Of a stretch of 64,000 nucleotides of DNA, positions 57,286 through 64,000 are shown in pieces (within the stretch, counting starts at the first letter, position 1; every line of letters begins with the position of its first letter). Below the pieces are notes generated by a model that worked only from the letters and a program-made list of their open reading frames with translations, did not search any database and was not told the origin of the DNA. This stretch comes from Epiperipatus broadwayi. Its lineage: Eukaryota; Onychophora; Udeonychophora; Euonychophora; Peripatidae. Both the position numbers and the translations under genes were made by a program. The stretch is taken from the NCBI GenBank assembly GCA_028023455.1, contig JAQFVV010012672.1, forward strand, positions 438,001-502,000. The letters run 5' to 3'.

Positions 57286-58689
57286 CATGTATGTAAAATA
57301 TACTTGTATTTAAAATATTTATTATTAATGTAAAAAATACTAAAACAGAGTTTAAATATAAAAAGATTTTTTGTATCAAGTATACTTTCAATGCGTCATA
57401 TTCTTGATTAGTCAGATGAGAACATTATTTTTTTGCTAATTTGAATGCTATTTGATTTTTGGTTCATTACATATCCATTTTGTGTAAAGAATAGCAGAAT
57501 ATCAAAACGTAATTTACTTTAATAATATATTTTATCTTGATATATATTATAATAAGTTATATTACACCTATATTATTATTATCATCAGAATATTATCCTA
57601 ATACATGTGTAGATTTAGTTACTTTCAAATAAAAATAACAGACTGTCTGCATTGAAAATACTTATACTGTATATTCTTATTTAAATTAATAATTTAGTCA
57701 CATTTATAATAAGAATTAACTGATATGACTTTTCGTAATAGAAATCAGAAATGAAAAATGTTTAAATTTCTTTATCAATATACAGTATATATATTAATTA
57801 ATATACTTTTTAAAATAACTTTTCACATATCTATTTTTATTTTTGTATCCCTTGAATAAAATAAAATATGCATATTAAAACACACATATATGTATAATTA
57901 CATATACATCTATTTAAAAAAAAACTATTTTAATGCAAATATATATATATTTAAAAATTATCTTATTAATATATTTTTCTTTTTCTTAATTGTCCTGGAA
58001 GACGATATTTACTGTTTTCTTTTATGAAGTTCATTCTTAAATTTTTGTTTTACAGTCTAGACAGGAATGTTTTGCTTTTTAAAAATACTTAAACAGGAGG
58101 TAAACTTTTCCCATAGAACTTTCCAAGTATTATAAAATAAGTTATTCCCTTCAGGGGGAATTCCTCAAATTTATGAAAAAATATTCCTTATATTAATAAA
58201 AATTTATTTCTAGTAGATAATCCTTTAATTGTATTCATGTTGAAGGCGTATTACCTGCTAAGAACATCAAGTTAATGATAACTGTAGACTCAATTCTTTT
58301 ATTCATACATAGTAGATTGATTAAATTTATTATTTAAATTAGGACAGGATTTTTAAAAATGGGTAAAAATAAAACAATATAAACTTATATATTTAAATAA
58401 CAATATAATTTAAACAAATTGTTAAAATAATTCATTTTATTGTCTTACACATGGAGTGGCTATTTTCACACACAATAAATTCTTATATCTACGCCCTTTT
58501 GTTTCCATGAAAGAAAGAAAAATACGATAAGTATTATAATTAACAGACAATATTTGAACAAAAAATTGGGGTTGACATTTTAAATATTTAAAAGAAAATA
58601 ATTTGTAATTTCATATATATAAATAAATATGAATTAAAAACAATACAGCTTCATTTTTTTAACATAATAATTATTTTAATTTTATTACT
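57286..58689. other. AT-rich stretch, nothing recognised
   Basis: No motif seen; several (AT)n tracts. Confidence 0.4.
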
Positions 58690-58990
58690 ATTACCATTTT
58701 TATAAAGAGAACAAACAAGTGTTACTGACATCGATAAAAGAATTGAGACTAAAGTAGGGCTGGAATATGTTGCTAGAAGAGATGATAATAGATAGATAGT
58801 TGAAATCTTAAACTGGATTCCAAGAGATTGTAAAAAACCTAGAAAGAGACCACATGTGAGATGAATGCATGAAATAAGAAAGTGTGCAAGGATGATGTGG
58901 AGAAAAGAAGGTAGAGATTGGAGAAGATGGATTGAATTTGGGGAGACCTTCATCCTGCAATGGATTGGTGATGGTTGAAAATGATGATGA
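58690..58990 (+). pseudogene. 3' end of an RTE-type LINE
   Basis: Frames give REQTSVTDIDKRIET, LEYVARRDDN, VEILNWIPRDCKKPRKRPHV (the usual GH.ARR..N and W.PRD.KRP.GRP blocks) and RRWIEFGETFILQWIGDG, then a stop. The end reads GAAAATGATGATGACT, a typical RTE ATG/GAT tail. It matches 16,820-17,080 closely in wording, so both are from one family. Stops break the frame. Confidence 0.82.
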
Positions 58991-61118
58991 CTATTTTTAT
59001 TTTAAAATTTTTAATTTACTTCCTTCTTCAATATATATATATTGAAAAGTTTTACAGAAAAATGGAATTGATTATAATTCCTATTTATCCAAATCATAAT
59101 TACATGAGTGATTACTGCACTTATATAACTATAACTGTTTTATATCTCACATTTACCTATTTCTTTTAAAAGATCATTTAATTCTCACAAATTCTTACAA
59201 AAATATCCTAACACCAAATCTCTCCTTTTCCTCTGAAGAATACCCCTCTTTCTACAGATCTTTCAATAAATGAGTGCACAACTATAATTTTACTTTAGTT
59301 CTCTCTAATTTTTCTTTTCTTTAAATCACCCAAACTTCAAAACCTCCATGAGATTAAACAGTTCTAAAATCCTATTTTATTTTATTAGATCTTTAATCCT
59401 ACTAATATCACATGTAATGTTTTTCACGTTCTGTTAGGCCTTCTTTTATGCACTAGAAAGTGAAAGATAATCAAACTATGAAAAGAAAATAAATTCTAAC
59501 CATTTACAAGTCCAGACATTTCAAGAACATACTTATATTTCCTGATCAACTGCTCAATAAATATTTGCGATTTTGAATTGCAGATAAAGTTACTTTTAAT
59601 TTATAAAAGAGAGTGTCATAGTCTGTAGACTCCTAACTTCCTCTATCCCATAATCATAGTCTGTAGACTCCTAACTTCCTTCTATACCATAATATTGAAA
59701 CAAATAAATGAAAAGATCTGGATTGCATTTAAGGTTACTTAAATATTTATATGAATTTTTCTTTGGAATTTTCAATAGGTTTAATTACTAAACATAGTGG
59801 CAAGGATAAATTATACATTTAAATTCTAGTAGATTAACATTAATAACACACAATGAAAAGTTGACATTAAAGATAAATATTTTATTACAAATTAAAATAT
59901 TTAAATGAACATTATTAATAAATTAGAAAGAATATACAATCACCTATCCAGATAGTTAGATAGAATAATTGAAAAAATTTAACAAATAATGTCCATTTCT
60001 TTTATAAGTTTCTTCCAGAGTAAATCTATGGATAAAATGTTTATAATAATTCAGAGAATGTCTCTATCAGGAGTATATTATAGGCTCATAATTTAGGTTA
60101 GCTTGCAAACAACTTAGTCCTAAATCAGGTATGAATAATAGTTATTTACTGGTAAGTTTGTGTAGATTCTTGTAGGTTATACCATGCATGGTTTTTCTTG
60201 AAATGTAGAATGAGCTCATGACCATTGATTTTATTTCATTCCTGGTCCACTTTAAGGCTGGTCTTGAAGGCATTTTTGGAATCCTCTTCATGATGAAAGA
60301 TAATGTCTGAAAAAAGCTCTGGTTCCACTTCCTGTATGACAACTCAGTTCAGCATAGAGTAATCCAGGATACATTCTGCAAACTGCCAACACAAGCTCAA
60401 ACACAGATCAAAATTGCATTCTTATTTTTATACTCGAGGTCCAGTTTCCAGACTTCTGTGCATATTATTATCAAAATGTGTAAGTTGATAATCTTATGTT
60501 TATTTTTCTTTTTTTTTTTGTTACAAAGTTCTTTTATTTATAATTTTCTTCCACCATCTTTAATTAGCGTTCTGATCGTAACCATTTACATTTATAATTT
60601 CTTTTTTATATATCTGGATTAGTAATCTGCATGCATTTACATTCTTTCCAATTTTAACTCAAATTAAATTAAATAGATAAATACGAAACAAAAAATTTCC
60701 ATTGTATGTTATCTAAAAAATAAATTATATTAACTAAAAAAGAAAAGTAATCTTCCTTTTTTAGATTTTACTTTTTTTAAAAGCTTTTCTTAAATATTGC
60801 CAAATGCCAATATATTTCAACCATGCATATGTAAAACGGTTCACATGATTAATAAAAGGAAATTTGTAATCTACTCTCATGGGTCATAGAGTACATTACA
60901 GGCATCAATACAAACTCTCTTCCATCAAAGACTAGTAAACCAATTAGTATTGAATAAATTCTCTGAGCTTTAGAAAATTTATTCTCAGTTCTAGCTTTTT
61001 ATAGCCATTTCCTTCATTACTTACTACATAATCTATCTTTCAATTTTATAAAAAGTCTTTATTTTTAATTAAATCAGTAAAAACATATGATCATCTTTTT
61101 TTATATACTTGATTAAGC
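58991..61118. other. AT-rich stretch with one short tandem duplication
   Basis: 59,617-59,693 is a two-copy tandem of a 38-bp unit (CATAGTCTGTAGACTCCTAA). 60,142-60,342 is open on the minus strand (about 66 codons) but I recognise nothing in it. Confidence 0.45.
59617..59693. repeat. Tandem duplication, 38-bp period
   Basis: CATAGTCTGTAGACTCCTAA CTTCC..TCTATCCCATAAT is repeated once with one inserted T and one substitution. Confidence 0.88.
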
Positions 61119-61396
61119 TGTTAAAACAGTAGCACAATTTTTCACATAATACTGTCATCTAGTTTACACTCCAGTAATCAATAAATGCTAAAAGTTGTGC
61201 ATCATAATCCCTATTCAGTGCTTTCCCATACAATGTCTAGATTAGTCTCCCGCTCATGGGCTAGAGTCTAGTCTAAAAAATTGGATTGGAAAGCACTGGA
61301 TAAGCATTATGATATACTACTTTCTAGTATCTGTTGATTACTAGAGCTTCCATTAGGTGACACTATTGTGCGAAAAATGTTGCTAGTATTTAACAT
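61119..61396. mobile_element. 280-bp palindromic MITE
   Basis: Arms 61,119-61,236 and 61,277-61,396 are imperfect reverse complements over the full length: TGTTAAAACAGTAGCACAAT / TGTTAAATACTAGCAACATT; ACTGTCATCTAG / AGTGTCACCTAA; AATCCCTATTCAGTGCTTTC / AATGCTTATCCAGTGCTTTC. The 40-bp centre can form its own hairpin. No ORF, no clear target duplication. Confidence 0.8.
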
Positions 61397-62463
61397 AAAC
61401 AAAGACTTGTTTCTGATGCCCAAGTCAAATATTCTTCCTGTCACTTTAATTAATATATTTGCTTTGTTTACAGATAATCTATTATTATTTTGTTCAGCGC
61501 TCCTGCTAATCCTGATCTTGAATGAGTGAGAGATTGCTATTCTCATATCTCTCACAAAATTTAAGACTTTTTACTGTGAGAAATAGATATTAATAATTCC
61601 TCTATGACAGCGGTTTCCAATTTATTTTAATCATAGAACTTGATAAAAAATATTGGAACCTTAACAATTTTTACTGATTGTAAACAAAACAATAAATCAA
61701 AAATAATTTATTGAAAACATACACATAAAAGAGATCATTAATAATGAGAAAACAAATATTAATTCAAATTAATAATTAATGTAAAAGACTGAACTTTTCT
61801 TTGAATATATTTCAAAATTTGATTTATAGATAGTAGAATAGCATTCAATCTATTTTTATATTTTGTTTTTGAAACAAACTAGAATGAAAGTTTTGCTTAA
61901 ATATTTTAAACTTATTAATTAGAATTCAAAAACTAATTTTACTGCATATTCCAAACTTTATCCAACAGAACTCTAGAATTCACCAGAATCTAAATTGGAA
62001 TGTTTGGCTTTAGCCACTGCTACAATGTTGTATAATATCAATTATTCCTATTATTTTGTTCTGCCTTGAATATATATATATGAGAACGCATAAAACTATA
62101 AGAAATATACAATCACTGAAACAAATGTATTATTTCATTTAACATTCTAATACAATTAAATCATTAAATACCCTGTATTTATGAAAGAAGCAGATATTCC
62201 ACCTCTAAAATTTTATGTAAATAAGCAAGATAGGATATTTCAGCATAATATATAATTTACCCATTAGTTATATATATATAAGGCTGATTCTCTGTAAAAT
62301 TTATTGAATGGAAGGAAAAAAATGGAATTCTGATCACTGAAGCATAAAGATAAAAAAAAAACAACAATCAATATATTCAACATGTTGGATAAGATCATAC
62401 TGTATCTAATTTAGCAATGCTTATCATTAATAGACTGGGCATGTGAAGAACAAATTTAATAAT
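61397..62463. other. AT-rich stretch, nothing recognised
   Basis: No motif seen. Confidence 0.4.
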
Positions 62464-62745
62464 AGCCTTCCTTAAAAATATTCTATGATGAATTTAAGCA
62501 TGGTTTTCATAGGAAAGACAAATTCCATTTATATCTCAAAGTACATTAAAAAAGGGTGCAATATTAATTACATTCATTGGGATGTATGTCTGAGAGTAGA
62601 ATATAATGGGGATCTAGTCAAGCAAGGTGGCAAAATTTTACAGAAACATTTGCTGTAGAAGTTAAAAGACAATCTTACAAAGTATCCATCTACAAATAAT
62701 CTTTGCGATTATCATATAACATATGTGGATGTATTTTATAGCCAT
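62464..62745 (+). repeat. Dispersed repeat, copy 2 (partner at 20,544)
   Basis: TTCCTTAAAAATATTCTATG ATGAATTTAAGCATGG and onward to ACATATGTGGATGTATTTTA align with 20,544-20,775. Non-coding; family unknown. Confidence 0.6.
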
Positions 62746-63396
62746 CACAAAACTTATCTTAATTTTTCTTTTTTTGCTTTATTTCTCTCTCTCTGTGGAT
62801 ATTTAGCTCTTATCATTCTATTCTACCACTGCACTAAAATAAGCTAAATTAAAATAACCATACATGTTTATGACTGAATGTGAATGATAACGTGTGTATG
62901 TATATAAAGAAACATACAAATATAAGCAATAAAAAAATCATAAATTTCATGTCATTTTTCATTTGATATCTTATTTTGACATTTTACCTGAAAAAAATTT
63001 TTTTTTATATATGTTAACTGGAGATTCTTTGATTCCTTTTGGAGGCCTTAAAGCAATTCCTAATGTCCATTCCATCCGTTCTTGTTGTTGCAGCTATTAT
63101 TACTATATGATTATTCATATAGTACATGAACATGGATGTGCTGCTTACTAACCTGCATTAGCCAGTGTGGAGAGTTTAACGGCTTTTTACTTCCGAGTTT
63201 AATATCAACAACTACCATGGTCTGTCTTCTTAGTTGCCTGACAGCTCTTAACTGTAATTTAAGTTTTCTGGAAGACAGATTGAATGTGTGTATAAATAAA
63301 CTTTTTTTTCTTTCTTCTAATAGATATTTACAATCATGACAGAACACAAATAAATCATAACCCTTATTCACAGGAAACTGTAAAGTTGCCAACCAA

Positions 63397-64000
63397 GGCA
63401 GCAGCTGATGAGTGAGAATCTCATGATTGCGAACTCAGGCTGCCATTTGATGCTGATCTTTTATTTAGCTGCAGATCATTTTCAAGTGAAGGAAGATTGC
63501 AAAAATTGGAAGAACTGTCTCATATTAAATGGAATATTATTGGACTTTGTGAAGATAGAAGAAAAGATGAAGAGACAATTGATTTAAAAGTGGATATATT
63601 CTGTACTGCAAAGAAGCAAACATTGGAAGTACAAGTGGAGTATGATTCATTATAAATAAAAAGTGGAAGAAACATATTATAGAGATTGATAATGTATCTG
63701 ACAGAGTGGCAAGATTAGTTATTCAATTTAATAGCAAATATCATATTCAGATAATTCAGGTTTATGCCCCAACAAGTTCTCGTCGTGATGAAAAAATAAA
63801 AGATTTTTATATGGATGTATAAAAAACTTAACACTTTAAAATTGTCATGTGAAACTTTAATGCTAGAATTGGTAAATAATTAAAAGATGAAAGTGCTATA
63901 GGTAAATTTGATTATGGTGATAGAAATGAGAGAGGATATAGACTAGTGGAGTTTGCAAAAAAAGAGAAACTTTATATTATGAACTCTATTTTTGAGAAAA
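63397..64000 (+). pseudogene. 5' part of an RTE-type LINE: APE endonuclease, runs off the window
   Basis: Frames give CRSFSSEGRLQKLEELSHIKW NIIGLCEDRRKDEETI (conserved Glu, about 63,480-63,570), KKWKKHIIEIDNVSDRVARL, IIQVYAPTSS (about 63,755) and KIVM-stop-NFNARIGK (63,838). The last block replaces the catalytic GDFN motif: GD reads stop-N. It continues with GKFDYGDRNERGYRLVEFAK KEKLYIMNSIFEK to the edge. This is the RTE order, and the only endonuclease-bearing copy of the clade seen here. Stops and one or two frameshifts make it inactive in this part. Confidence 0.86.

Noticed and set aside
57145-57391. Two opposite open frames with shared residues (LSF, EIEWMAEG)
   Set aside because: The similarity comes from the palindrome of the hammerhead repeat, not from protein coding.

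Overview
The window is very AT-rich eukaryotic DNA, roughly three quarters A+T by eye. It holds many homopolymer runs and a dense layer of dead transposable elements. I find no convincing host exon, rRNA, functional tRNA gene or CRISPR array. The element mix (RTE- and Tx1-like non-LTR retrotransposons, Tigger/pogo, Merlin, Helitron and hAT DNA transposons, and several tRNA-derived SINE families) points to an invertebrate animal. An arthropod would fit, but the species cannot be fixed from the sequence.

Layout. 1-945: C-terminal end of a non-LTR retrotransposon with a hairpin plus CATCA-repeat tail. 4,720-6,857: a full-length Tigger element with both inverted ends, TA target duplication and a broken DDD transposase. 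About 7,200-11,250: a very AT-rich stretch with C well above G on the plus strand and no recognisable gene. 13,942-14,175: a foldback element. 15,735-17,110: RTE reverse-transcriptase remnant. 17,797-19,223 and 31,208-32,742: two Merlin transposons, the second with a perfect 8-bp target duplication. 22,384-23,280, 37,600-42,500 (minus strand, most complete) and 50,120-50,905: Tx1-like LINEs. 42,960-43,535: duplicated foldback element. 45,821-47,107: a second Tigger-type element with a hAT MITE and a LINE tail inside it. 54,134-54,784: a triplicated, partly inverted repeat. 55,701-56,363: a Helitron with both ends and a cut-down helicase. 58,690-58,990 and 63,440-64,000: RTE 3' end and RTE endonuclease. 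61,119-61,396: a 280-bp palindrome.

The most unusual signal is a family of palindromic repeats whose apex reads as a type I hammerhead ribozyme. The core is CUGAUGA, a 6-bp stem II closed by GUU, GAAA, then a two-base-pair stem III, with CCAA/UUGG closing stem I. Copies lie at 23.95, 35.57, 51.49, 51.95, 52.29, 52.88 and 57.16 kb. Downstream of the ribozyme, in the same orientation, is a tRNA-like box B (GTTCAAATCC type), so these look like Pol III-transcribed, self-cleaving SINE- or retrozyme-like elements. One copy (23,949-23,990, minus strand) keeps every core nucleotide. Two others carry the G12-to-A change and the first carries the alternative C-to-T change, as expected for opposite-strand decay of an ancestral CpG in CACGAAA.

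The genes do not form a pathway. The window is a record of successive insertions: SINEs, MITEs and LINE tails have landed in older DNA transposons, and all coding regions seen are pseudogenes.
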